Positions 17,589 through 26,384 of a DNA stretch of 64,000 nt are shown here, piece after piece. Each line of letters begins with the position of its first letter. Position 1 is the first letter of the stretch. The translations under genes were made by a program, and so were the position numbers. Origin of the DNA: Winslowiella arboricola (GTDB lineage: Bacteria > Pseudomonadota > Gammaproteobacteria > Enterobacterales > Enterobacteriaceae); NCBI RefSeq assembly GCF_025527015.1, contig NZ_JAODIM010000043.1:1054001-1118000 (forward strand), written 5' to 3'. The notes under the pieces were generated by a model. It made no database searches. It was not told the origin of the DNA and saw only the letters and a program-made list of their open reading frames with translations.

Positions 17589-19134
17589 GGTTGATCTCCC
17601 GTTGAATGTCTGGTGTGCGTCGCATCGGGTCGATGGTGCGCATAATGTCGTTATTTCCCCACAGCTGCTGATAAGGCCAGCCGGTCAGTTTCTCTGCCAC
17701 CGCCTGCGCTTCCGGCGTGACGGCCGCCGCACTACCGCCCTGTTTGCGGCGCTGGATCTCATCAATTAACAGCGCATGATTATGGCGATTAAGGCTGAAT
17801 TTCAGTGAGCTGAACACGCCGATGCTGAGGAACACCACCGCGCCGACAGCAAACACCAGTGCGATGCCATGTACCGCTTCAGGAGGCTGTACCGCCGCCC
17901 CTTTACCGGCAAAGCCCGAAGCCTGCAACACCATACCGACGATAAATAGCGCCACCGCCTGCACCGCTTTGCGCACAAAGGTCATCACGCCGGCAAAGAT
18001 CCCTTCGCGCCGCTCGCCGGTCAGCATTTCATCGACGTCAGGAATAAAGCTGTAGATATTCCAGCAGACATACTGTGTGCCGGAGCGCCCCATCCCCATA
18101 ATCAGTGCCGCCAGCCACACCAGCCACAGCGCGGAAGGCAGTTCAAAGGCATAGATACTGATAAACAGCGCCACGCTCGCCAGCATAAAGAACTGCGCCA
18201 GTTTGTAGGCCGCACCATTGCCAATGCGGATACAGAGCGGGATCCAGGCAGCGATACAGCAGAACTGCACTACCGACATAAAGGTCATGCCATTGGCGGC
18301 ATCGACCGTGCTGTGGCCCAGCACGAAAATAATGTAATACGCCAGCACCGCGCCCAGCACATCGAGCGCCACATAGGCGCCGAGATACATACCCACATGC
18401 TGACGGAAGGTGCGCACTTTAAAAGTCGACAGCAGTGAGCGGAACAGCGCCGTCATATCACGTTTAAACGCCACCGGCTGCGGCTTGTGCTCCAGTACGA
18501 TTGGGCGTTCCCAGGTCCAGAGATAGAGGCAGATAATCACAATGGCGAACAGCGTGGCAAAGATAATGCCCATATACAGGAAGGAGGCCGAAGAGTCCTC
18601 GCCCAGCAGCGCGATAATCGCCCCCGGCAGCCAGGCGGCCAGGATCCCGGCGCCCATTGAGAAGAACATTCGCACGCCGGTCAGTCTCGAACGCACGCGG
18701 AAATCATGAGTCATCTCCGCCGCCAGCGTTTCGTAGGGGACGATCACCAGCGTATAGGCGGCATAAAACAGAATATAGGTGGCAAGGTAGTAGCCGAAGC
18801 CCATATCGCTGATCCACATCACCACATAGCTGACAAACACCAGCGGCGCGCCGAGCAGAAAGAAGAAGCCGCGACGGCCAAAACGCTGACCGAGCCGGGT
18901 ACGGTAGAAATTATCGGTAACGTAGCCCATTAGTGGATCGAAAAACGCATCCAGCAGACGGGCAATGGCAATAACTGCCCCGGCTTCGGCAGGACTCAAT
19001 CCGCCGTAAGTGGTATAGAAGAACATTAACCAGAGACCGAGAACGGCAAAACTGCCGCCACCGAATACGTCCCCGCCGCCATACGCCAACATATTTTTCA
19101 GCCCGATGGGCTTTTCCTGCGCACGATTAATCAT
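17569..19134 (-). CDS. GPH-family (glycoside-pentoside-hexuronide) cation symporter
   Basis: Transporter of 521 aa with about 12 membrane segments. GPH markers include DAFFDPLMGYVTDN near residue 65 and a signature WLAALIMGMGRSGTQYVCWNIYSFIPD in the second half. The family imports sugars, uronides or related acids with a cation. The only partner is the downstream diketogulonate-type reductase, pointing to a sugar acid or oligouronide. It has a longer C-terminal tail than many GPH proteins (about 60 residues). Confidence 0.8.
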   Translation of the reverse strand: MINRAQEKPIGLKNMLAYGGGDVFGGGSFAVLGLWLMFFYTTYGGLSPAEAGAVIAIARLLDAFFDPLMGYVTDNFYRTRLGQRFGRRGFFFLLGAPLVFVSYVVMWISDMGFGYYLATYILFYAAYTLVIVPYETLAAEMTHDFRVRSRLTGVRMFFSMGAGILAAWLPGAIIALLGEDSSASFLYMGIIFATLFAIVIICLYLWTWERPIVLEHKPQPVAFKRDMTALFRSLLSTFKVRTFRQHVGMYLGAYVALDVLGAVLAYYIIFVLGHSTVDAANGMTFMSVVQFCCIAAWIPLCIRIGNGAAYKLAQFFMLASVALFISIYAFELPSALWLVWLAALIMGMGRSGTQYVCWNIYSFIPDVDEMLTGERREGIFAGVMTFVRKAVQAVALFIVGMVLQASGFAGKGAAVQPPEAVHGIALVFAVGAVVFLSIGVFSSLKFSLNRHNHALLIDEIQRRKQGGSAAAVTPEAQAVAEKLTGWPYQQLWGNNDIMRTIDPMRRTPDIQREINHDANSL

Positions 19135-19317
19135 GGCAACCTCGTTGTTGCGCCGCTCAATGGCGACGTTTTTATGGGTACAGGAAAAAACTAGCTATCG
19201 GGTTACTACCATACAAGTTATGCTGGCGTTTTTATCAGCAGCGATCACATTTTGAACAACAGAAGAAGTGAGAAGTGTGATGCAGGTGGGTTAACGATAA
19301 AGGAACCTCTGTTGAAG

Positions 19318-19705
19318 GGGGAGCCGTTTTTGGCTCCCGTTCAAATGGCGGGCACATTGCAAACCATCGGCACGGGCGGCGAGAACGCCGCCCCTACGCC
19401 AGAATATCTGAAACACTGTAGGGGAGCCGTTTTCGGCTCCCGTTAAAATGGCGGGCACATTGCAAACCATCGGCAGGGGCGGCGAGAACGCCGCCCCTAC
19501 GCCAGAATATCTGAAACACTGCAGGGGAGCCGTTTTCGGCTCCCGTTCAAATGGCGGGCACATTGCAAGCCATCGGCAGGGGCGGCGAGAACGCCGCCCC
19601 TACGCCAGAATATCTGAAATACTGTAGGGGAGCCGTTTTCGGCTCCCGTTAAAATGGCGGGCACATTGCAAACCATCGACACGGGCGGCGAGAACGCCGC
19701 CCCTG
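19318..19705. repeat. Tandem 103-bp repeat, 3.75 copies, each with two hairpins
   Basis: Three complete 103-bp units begin at 19318, 19421 and 19524, and a partial fourth at 19627 ends after its second hairpin. Each unit holds hairpin A (gggagccg-tttt-cggctccc), a roughly 35-bp linker with a TGCAAACCATCGG-type segment, hairpin B (gggcggcg-agaa-cgccgccc), and a linker that includes cagaatatctgaaa. Units differ at only a few positions (for example TT for CG next to the first hairpin loop, TCAA/TAAA after it). Short ORFs through the array repeat the same peptide and are not genes. It lies between the symporter promoter and the nodT terminator region. Confidence 0.95.
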
Positions 19706-19730
19706 CATAAGACCGAAGGTTGTTGATTAT

Positions 19731-21110
19731 TTACTGCTGATTCCAGCCACCACCCAGCGCGCGATAGAGATCAATCTGCGCCAGTAACAGGCTGTTTTTC
19801 AGCTGCACCACACTTAGCTGGGTACTGAACAGCGTGCGCTGTGCGTCCAGTTCATCAAGGTAGGAAGCATAGCCATTCTGATAACGATTACGCGCGATGC
19901 GCAGCGCTTCGCTGACGATCTCCTGCTGCTTCTCCAGTTCCGCCAGCTGCTGCTGGCTGCGCTGGATGGCATCGACATCATTGTTCACTTCACTGAATGC
20001 GCTGCGCACCACCTTTTCGTAGTTGTACAGCGCCTGATTGCGCTCGGCCATCGACACATCCACCTGCGCCGTCAGCGCTTCGCGGTTCAGCAGCGGTGCC
20101 AGCACACTGCCGCCGACGCTCCATAAGCGGAACGGGTTATCCACCAGCTGATGCAGCACCGAGCTTTGCAGCGTGCCGGAGGCGGTCAGATTCAGTGATG
20201 GTAGTAGCTTAGCCTGCGACGATTGCAGCGTCTTATCGGCGGCCAGCAGCTGGCGCTGCGCCTGCACAATATCCGGTCGTCGCTGTAACAGTTGCGACGG
20301 CATTACCGCTGGCAAAGGCTGCGGTTTAATCTGGTTAAAGTCCGACGCCCGCGCAATCTCTCGCGGATTCATCCCCACCAGAATACTGAGCGCATTCTCC
20401 TGTTCGCTGATCTGATGCTGTAACTGCGGGATCTGCGCTTTTGCTGTCTGATATTCCGACGCCGCCTGCACCCACTCCAGCCGCGAGGTATAACCGCTCT
20501 CATACTGGCGCTGTGCCAGATTCAGCGAGTTTTCACGCGTGGCCAGCGTTGATTCGGTCACGCGCAGCTGCTCATCCAGCGCGCAGAGCGTCAGATAACC
20601 GGAAGCGACCGAGCTGGCTACCGTCAGTTCCGCCGCGGAGGCCGCTGCCTGCTGGGCCGCCAGCGAGTAGTTCGCCGCACCGATGCTGCTGCTGCGCGCG
20701 CCCCAGATATCGACCTCATAGCTGGACTGCAACACGCCCTGGAAGGTGGTGCTCTGGATCGGCTGACCGGTGGCCGCCGAGATGGTGCGCGCACGGCTGG
20801 CGTTAACCCCGGCATCCAGCGTCGGGAAGTTGTCGCCCTGCGTGGCGCGCAGCTGCGCCCGATACTGAACGACACGGGAACGCGCGGTCAGAATATCCGG
20901 GTTATTGCGCAGCGCCTGCTCCACCAGGCTGTTCATCTGCGGATCGCCAAAGGCGCGCCACCAGTGCGCTTCCAGCGCCGAAGCAGGCCCCACCTGATTG
21001 CGCCACTGTGGCGGAATTAACAGTGAAGCCGGCGCTTTGCTCACTTCAGTCGAACAGGCCGCCAGCATTAACGGGATCAGTAACGCCAGCCCCTTCGGTT
21101 GCCAGCGCAT
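19731..21110 (-). CDS. NodT-family outer-membrane efflux lipoprotein
   Basis: Outer-membrane channel of 459 aa for a tripartite efflux pump. The signal peptide ends in LAAC (lipidated Cys19), and two OEP (TolC-like) repeats follow at about 65-250 and 270-455. Landmarks are HWWRAFGDPQMNSLVEQAL, RRPDIVQAQRQLLAADK and RYQNGYASYLDELDAQRT. It is the last gene of marR-emrB-emrA-nodT, its start overlapping the emrA stop (TAATG). Having its own channel means the pump need not borrow TolC. Confidence 0.9.
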   Translation of the reverse strand: MRWQPKGLALLIPLMLAACSTEVSKAPASLLIPPQWRNQVGPASALEAHWWRAFGDPQMNSLVEQALRNNPDILTARSRVVQYRAQLRATQGDNFPTLDAGVNASRARTISAATGQPIQSTTFQGVLQSSYEVDIWGARSSSIGAANYSLAAQQAAASAAELTVASSVASGYLTLCALDEQLRVTESTLATRENSLNLAQRQYESGYTSRLEWVQAASEYQTAKAQIPQLQHQISEQENALSILVGMNPREIARASDFNQIKPQPLPAVMPSQLLQRRPDIVQAQRQLLAADKTLQSSQAKLLPSLNLTASGTLQSSVLHQLVDNPFRLWSVGGSVLAPLLNREALTAQVDVSMAERNQALYNYEKVVRSAFSEVNNDVDAIQRSQQQLAELEKQQEIVSEALRIARNRYQNGYASYLDELDAQRTLFSTQLSVVQLKNSLLLAQIDLYRALGGGWNQQ

Positions 21111-22198
21111 TACGGCTTCTCCTTGTCGGCTGCAGCGGTATCAATCGTCAGTTCCACTGACATCCCCGGCCGCAGATGCGCCAGGTTTTCACTGGTGATT
21201 TTAATCCGCACCGGAATGCGCTGGGCGATTTTAACAAAGTTACCGGTGGCATTATCGGCGGCAATAGCGCTGAACTCGGAGCCAGCCGCCGGAGAGATAT
21301 ACTCCACTTCACCGCTAAAGCGCTCGCCATCCAGCGCATCGACGCTAAAGCTCACCGGCAGACCCGGCCTGACGCGCGCCATCTGCGTCTCTTTCATATT
21401 GGCAATCACCCACATCTGCTCTGGCACCAGCGAGGTAAGACGCGTACCGGCAGTGACATACGCGCCCTGCCGCACCGAAATCTGTCCCAGCTGGCCGTCG
21501 CGCGGCGCAGTAATCCGCGTGTTATCCAGATCGATCTGCGCCAGTTCCAGCGCCGCCTGCGCACTGGCGACGTCAGCTTCCAGCGAGGCGCGATTGACAA
21601 TCACCGTCTGCAGATCCTGACGCGACACATCAAGGGTAGCTTTCGCCTGCTGGACATCGGCATCGGTCTGGCTATGGCTGGCGCGTGAAGCATCGCGTTC
21701 ACGCACCGACAGCGAACCGTCCGCCACCAGATTCTCCACCCGCTTCAGATCAAGGCCGCTTTTCACCGCCTGCGCTTTGGCATTGGTCAGCGCTGCCTGG
21801 TTGCGCGCAATCACCGCCTCGGCGCTACGCCGCTGTTGCAGATTATTCGCCAGCGTGGCCTTTTTCATCTCCAGCTGCGCCTGTGCCTGATGCACGCGTT
21901 GCTGATAGATGCGGTCATCAATGGTCATCAGCAGATCGCCTTTATGCACCGGCTGAAAGTCGAGGACTTCCACTGCGGTGATATAGCCGCTGACCTGCGG
22001 GCTGATAAAGGTGATCTGCCCGCGCACATAGGCATTTTCGGTGCTTTGCGCGCTGCTGGTAAACGGCCATAGCTGCCAGGCGTATAAAATCACCAGTACG
22101 CCGACGATAGCGATACCGCTACCCACAGCAATCGACAAAATGCGCAGCTTATTATTTCTCTCGCGTTCAGAGGCTTGCGCTTGTTCCTGTTGACTCAT
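21110..22198 (-). CDS. emrA: EmrA-like membrane-fusion protein (HlyD family)
   Basis: Periplasmic adaptor of 362 aa. A short cytoplasmic N-terminus is followed by one membrane anchor (about 20-45), a lipoyl half-motif TENAYVRGQITFISPQVSGYI, a long coiled-coil hairpin (about 105-215) and the second lipoyl half DNTRITAPRDGQLGQISVRQGAYV. This is the EmrA/FarA layout that pairs with DHA2 transporters. It overlaps emrB by one base. Confidence 0.9.
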   Translation of the reverse strand: MSQQEQAQASERERNNKLRILSIAVGSGIAIVGVLVILYAWQLWPFTSSAQSTENAYVRGQITFISPQVSGYITAVEVLDFQPVHKGDLLMTIDDRIYQQRVHQAQAQLEMKKATLANNLQQRRSAEAVIARNQAALTNAKAQAVKSGLDLKRVENLVADGSLSVRERDASRASHSQTDADVQQAKATLDVSRQDLQTVIVNRASLEADVASAQAALELAQIDLDNTRITAPRDGQLGQISVRQGAYVTAGTRLTSLVPEQMWVIANMKETQMARVRPGLPVSFSVDALDGERFSGEVEYISPAAGSEFSAIAADNATGNFVKIAQRIPVRIKITSENLAHLRPGMSVELTIDTAAADKEKP

Positions 22199-23883
22199 TA
22201 TTTCTCCGTGCCTGATACAGTTGTGGCGGGGGTAAGTTGTGCAGCCTGCGCGTCACGCTGCGCCTGGCGCCAGTCGAGATAACGCAGACGGGTTAAGCGC
22301 CACAGCACCCACATCAGGGTGCAGAGCGCCATCGCGGCAGTCAGTAAATAGGTATCGTTGTACGCCAGTACATTGGCCTGCAGGGTGGCGACGGTCTGCA
22401 ACTGCACCACGCCCTCGGCGTTGCGCAGGACGCCATCACCGAGCAAGCTGTTATACAGCGCGCTGTACTGACTAAGGCGTTCGGTAACATTGGGATTCAG
22501 CAGCGACAACTGATCGCCCAGCAGGCTGGAGTGATATTTTTCGCGCCAGGTCTGGAACGTGCCAAGGATCGCCGAGCCAATCAAACCGCCAAGGTTCTGG
22601 CTCATACCAAACAGCACCACAAAGCTCACCAGGTTTTTCGGCTGCGTGACCACGCTGCCAATCCCCAGCAACATTGCTGGCGCGAGGAAAAAGGCGCTGC
22701 TAAAGCCGAGCAGAAACTGGCTGAGATACATATTATCCGGGCGCGTCAGCGGATTGGATTGTGCATCCATCAACGACGCGACCATCATAATCAGCAGCGA
22801 GGTGACAATCGGCCAGCTCAGATGCGTCGGCTTAATCGTCAGCGCACTGACCACAATGCCGACAATCACTCCGGCGATAATCGCCAGCGCCAGCCCGCGC
22901 ATCTGGTCGTTCTGCAAACCAATTTGCTGCAGAAAACCGATAGCGCCGGTATTCTGCTCCGCCAGCACGATGCGCATCATAATCATTACAATGCCGAGAC
23001 GCACAATCTTGCCGCTGCCCAGCCAGCGGGTATTGATTAGCGGATTGGTGCGGTTATGCTCCGTCAGCACCGCAGCCACAATCAGCACCAGCGCCAGCGC
23101 CAGGCTGATCCCCAGCCACGGCGTTTCAAACCACCATTCGAGACGGCCCAGCGACAGCACGCCGCATATCAGCGCCATACCGGGCGCCAGCAGCAGAAAA
23201 GTCAGAAAGTCGGTTTTTTCAAACGCTTTAACCCGGTCGCCGGGCGGCAGCTTCAGCAGAAATACGCAGCCCAGTGCAATCAGCGCCAGACCCAGTTCAA
23301 ACAGATAGAGTCCGCGCCACTCATCCAGTTGCAGCAGTTCCGTCGAGAACAGGCGCGCCAGCGGGATCGCCAGCTGTGAGGCGCAGATGCCGATGGTCAG
23401 CGCTTTCAGCCGGTGCTTCGCCGGCCACGCCTGGATTTGATAGTAGATCCCCAGTGAACTGAGCGCCGCCCCCACCATGCCGTGAGCGGCGCGCACGATA
23501 ATCGCCGAACTGAGATCGTTGGCAAACAGATGGAAAAACGCCACCAGCACATACAGCACCAGAAAGGCCTCGGTAAAGATACGCAGGCCAAACTGCTGAC
23601 GAAACTTCACCAGCAGCAAGTTAATGGAGATATTGCCCATCACATATACCGCCGGCAACCAGGCAATCTCATTGGAGTAAGCACCAAAGGTGCCCTGCAG
23701 ATTGGTCAGGTTGGCGGTGACCAGCGCATTACTCAGCGCGCCGGTAATCGAAATCAGCAGGCCAATCAGACCAAAAGCGATGCGCTTATGGCCGGGATGG
23801 AGCGGCGTTGACGGTGAGCCTGGCAGCATCGGTTTTTCATGCGGTTGCCATTCACGCACCACGTAAGGACTGTTCTTCGCCAC
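22198..23883 (-). CDS. emrB: DHA2-family multidrug MFS transporter (EmrB-like)
   Basis: Proton-driven efflux protein of 561 aa with about 14 membrane segments. An N-terminal cytoplasmic extension of about 35 residues precedes the first helix. It starts with GTG at 23883, one base after the marR stop. It has less of the classic DHA2 motif C than EmrB, so it may belong to a side branch of the family; the adaptor and channel genes downstream still make a tripartite pump most likely. Substrates are unknown. Confidence 0.85.
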   Translation of the reverse strand: MAKNSPYVVREWQPHEKPMLPGSPSTPLHPGHKRIAFGLIGLLISITGALSNALVTANLTNLQGTFGAYSNEIAWLPAVYVMGNISINLLLVKFRQQFGLRIFTEAFLVLYVLVAFFHLFANDLSSAIIVRAAHGMVGAALSSLGIYYQIQAWPAKHRLKALTIGICASQLAIPLARLFSTELLQLDEWRGLYLFELGLALIALGCVFLLKLPPGDRVKAFEKTDFLTFLLLAPGMALICGVLSLGRLEWWFETPWLGISLALALVLIVAAVLTEHNRTNPLINTRWLGSGKIVRLGIVMIMMRIVLAEQNTGAIGFLQQIGLQNDQMRGLALAIIAGVIVGIVVSALTIKPTHLSWPIVTSLLIMMVASLMDAQSNPLTRPDNMYLSQFLLGFSSAFFLAPAMLLGIGSVVTQPKNLVSFVVLFGMSQNLGGLIGSAILGTFQTWREKYHSSLLGDQLSLLNPNVTERLSQYSALYNSLLGDGVLRNAEGVVQLQTVATLQANVLAYNDTYLLTAAMALCTLMWVLWRLTRLRYLDWRQAQRDAQAAQLTPATTVSGTEK

Positions 23884-23884
23884 T

Positions 23885-24316
23885 TCAGTTTGCTCCGGTC
23901 GCGGTTAATAACTGCTGCAACACTCTTTCGGTGATCACCAGCTCCTGCGGGTCGATATCCGCCAGCAGCTCACTACGCAGGGCATCGGCCTCTATTTTAA
24001 CTTTACGAAACAGCTCCCTGCCCTGTTCGGTGACCAGCAGCAGACGCTTACGCCGATCTTCCGCAGGCTGGATGCGCTCTACCAGCTGTTGTCTGACCAG
24101 CCGATTAATTAACGGCACCACGCTGGCATCTTCGAGACCCAGCACCTGCGCCAGCGCCTTCTGCGTCATCGGTTCTGCTTCACTGGCAATCGTCGCCACC
24201 GCCAGCCAGCTGCTCATGCCGAGACCGTTATCTTTTAAACGCCGGTCGATCGCCAGCCGCCACTGATGGGCAGTAAGATGAAGCAGACGGGAGAAGTTGC
24301 GATGCAGGGAATCCAA
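23885..24316 (-). CDS. MarR-family regulator of the efflux operon
   Basis: Winged-helix repressor of 143 aa. The recognition region TQKALAQVLGLEDASVVPLINRL lies at about 51-73 and the wing near RIQPAEDRRKRLLLVTEQG. The longest frame starts at a TTG (24316), with no nearby ATG that keeps the first helix. It heads the operon and sits next to an inverted repeat, so autoregulation plus control of the pump is the likely job. Confidence 0.88.
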   Translation of the reverse strand: MDSLHRNFSRLLHLTAHQWRLAIDRRLKDNGLGMSSWLAVATIASEAEPMTQKALAQVLGLEDASVVPLINRLVRQQLVERIQPAEDRRKRLLLVTEQGRELFRKVKIEADALRSELLADIDPQELVITERVLQQLLTATGAN

Positions 24317-24334
24317 AATAGTGAGGCCTGATGA

Positions 24335-24355
24335 TTAGAGTTCTAACTAATTAGT
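24335..24355 (-). promoter_or_regulatory. Inverted-repeat operator candidate for the MarR regulator
   Basis: On the minus strand the site reads TTAGTTAGAACTCTAA, with an additional perfect 10-bp palindrome ACTAATTAGT at 24346-24355. It lies about 20-40 bp upstream of the marR TTG start, a typical MarR-type operator position. Confidence 0.45.
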
Positions 24356-24501
24356 GGTGCTGATTATACGCAACGGTAAAAGCCACTGGGAAGAGCATAT
24401 CCCCACTATTTTTGTGCAAAACGTTGCATATTTCTCTGCTTGCCTGGCACAGTATAGCCGCTATACCCTGAAGCATCGTTTAACCGGGAGAGCAGTAACA
24501 G

Positions 24502-25353
24502 ATGAAACAAGCGGCGCAAAGCTGGGTGGAAATCTCCCGTGACAGTGACACGCAGATTGAAGCGATTCGCGCCCACTTTACCGGTCACGCCTACGATCCC
24601 CACTGGCATGACAGCTATCTGGTGGGGGTGACCGAACAGGGCGTACAGCAGTTTCACTCGCGGCGCAAGAAACATCAGAGCCGCCCCGGCAATGTGATTT
24701 TGCTGGAACCGGGCGAGCTGCATGATGGCGATGCTGTTGATGACAGCGGCTTTACCTATCGCATGCTGTATATCGATCCGGCGCTGATGCAGCAACAGCT
24801 GGGCGACCTGTATAGCCATCTGCCACAGCATTTCGAACTGAATTTTGCCGCCACGCTGACGCAGGATACGCGGCTGGCGCACGCCACCTTTGATGCTTAT
24901 CAGACATTGCAGGATAATGAGCCGAAAATGGTCAAAGAAGCGGCGTTACAGGATCTGTTTGCCGCGCTGACCCGTCATCATCACTGGCAAAAAGCCCGCA
25001 GCGCTTCCCCTGCCGACACTCTGCTGGCGCAACAGGCGCGGGACTATCTGCACAGTTGCTATACGGAAAATATTGGTCTGAGCGATATGGCCGCCGCATT
25101 AGGCGTCGATCGTTTTCGTTTGTCGCGCGAATTTCAGGCCAGATATGGCCTGCCGCCGCACGCCTGGCTGATTCAGCTGCGCCTGACCCAGGCGCGTCGC
25201 CTGCTTGCCAGCGGTATTGCACCGATCGAGGTGGCGGCGCGACTCGGCTTTGCCGATCAAAGCCACCTCGGACGCTGGTTTAAACGCGCTTATCAGTTAA
25301 CCCCCGCGCATTATCAACGCCACTGCAAAACACCTGCTGGCAGAGGTTATTAA
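24502..25353 (+). CDS. AraC-family regulator
   Basis: Transcription factor of 283 aa. The N-terminal half is an AraC cupin-type ligand domain with HWHDSYLVGVTEQGVQQF and RPGNVILLEPGELHDG. The C-terminal half (about 180-275) has two helix-turn-helix units: ENIGLSDMAAALGVDRFRLSREF and IAPIEVAARLGFADQSHLGRWFKR. Regulators of this cupin subtype often control an adjacent exporter or amino-acid pathway, but no target is adjacent in the same orientation. The TAA stop overlaps the stop of the convergent kinase gene. Confidence 0.9.
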   Translation: MKQAAQSWVEISRDSDTQIEAIRAHFTGHAYDPHWHDSYLVGVTEQGVQQFHSRRKKHQSRPGNVILLEPGELHDGDAVDDSGFTYRMLYIDPALMQQQLGDLYSHLPQHFELNFAATLTQDTRLAHATFDAYQTLQDNEPKMVKEAALQDLFAALTRHHHWQKARSASPADTLLAQQARDYLHSCYTENIGLSDMAAALGVDRFRLSREFQARYGLPPHAWLIQLRLTQARRLLASGIAPIEVAARLGFADQSHLGRWFKRAYQLTPAHYQRHCKTPAGRGY

Positions 25354-26231
25354 CGCTGGCGGATTAACGGGGCAAAGACCTGTACCGCATGCTGACGAAC
25401 CGAGAAGTGCGCCGGGGTTTTGCCGACAATCTCGCCGTCAGCATTAATATCGTGCGGGCGACGGGTGGTGATGGTTAAGGCGGTGGCGGGAAACGCCCGT
25501 ACTTTACGCCATTTACCATGGGTGCCGCGCCGCAGATAAGGCGCCAGCGCCAGCATCTCCCACCAGTGATCGAGTTCAAGACTGTAAACATCCAGCTGAC
25601 CATCATCCGGCGCCGCACTCTGCTCCACCGTCATACCGCCGCCGTAATAGCGGCCATTGCCAACCGAAATCTGGATGGTTTTCACCGTTTCACAGACACC
25701 GTCATGCTCAATCTGCACGCTAAACGGGCGGCTTTGCCGGAACAGCTTACTGGCGGCAAAAGCGTAGCCCAGCACGCCCCAGCGTTTCTTTGATTCAGCG
25801 GTCAGACTTTTCGCCAGCGCAGCGGAAAACCCGATACTGGCGACGTTAAAGAACGGCCGTTCATTAACCATACCAACATCGACGGGACGCCGATCACCGG
25901 CGGCAATCACCGCCACCGCCCGCGTCAGATCTTTTGGGATATTCAGGGTGCGCGCCAGATCGTTGGCGGTTCCCAGCGGCAAAATCCCCAACGGCAAACC
26001 GGTGGCGATCAGCGCCCCGGCCACCGTATTCAGTGAGCCATCGCCACCGCCGACTATTACCATATCCACCCGTTCAGCGCAGGCATACACCGCATCATTC
26101 AGCGATAAACCCGCCTCAGGTTCGATAATCGCAAAATCATGGCGGCGTAAGGCATCAATCGCCAGCGCGGCGGAGTCTGCACCGTTGCGGGCATTTCGAT
26201 TAATTAACAGCAATGCGCGACGCGACATCAT
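25350..26231 (-). CDS. Diacylglycerol/lipid kinase family protein (YegS/DagK-like)
   Basis: Lipid kinase of 293 aa with the DAGK catalytic motif GGGDGSLNTV (61-70) and GTANDLARTL near residue 87. A beta-sandwich C-terminal domain holds GNGRYYGGGM. It probably phosphorylates a lipid head group at the membrane using ATP; the substrate is not readable. Two adjacent ATGs (26231 and 26228) are possible starts. It lies divergent from the LysR gene. Confidence 0.88.
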   Translation of the reverse strand: MMSRRALLLINRNARNGADSAALAIDALRRHDFAIIEPEAGLSLNDAVYACAERVDMVIVGGGDGSLNTVAGALIATGLPLGILPLGTANDLARTLNIPKDLTRAVAVIAAGDRRPVDVGMVNERPFFNVASIGFSAALAKSLTAESKKRWGVLGYAFAASKLFRQSRPFSVQIEHDGVCETVKTIQISVGNGRYYGGGMTVEQSAAPDDGQLDVYSLELDHWWEMLALAPYLRRGTHGKWRKVRAFPATALTITTRRPHDINADGEIVGKTPAHFSVRQHAVQVFAPLIRQR

Positions 26232-26384
26232 TTGTTACCTGTGTGGCAAAACCGTCATTAGACCCTGCTCGCCCGCAGTGCTCAAGCCGCCTGACAATTC
26301 ATTACCTTACGATAACTGCTTGCCAGCGAGGCGGCGATGGCTACTATTGCATAATTGAATATCCCGACCTTCAGCAGTGAAAAA

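Noticed and set aside
19191-19290. Possible CRP or hexuronate-regulator sites upstream of the GPH symporter
   Set aside because: Half-sites (TCACA, TGTGA, CATACAAG) are present but not at the spacing needed for a credible operator.
19291-19682. Short frames through the tandem repeat and a possible CRISPR array
   Set aside because: The frames repeat one peptide per unit and have no ribosome sites. The units are 103 bp without unique spacers, so it is not a CRISPR.
24406-24882. 158-codon minus-strand ORF opposite the AraC gene
   Set aside because: It is antisense to the AraC-family ligand domain, which has clear motifs.
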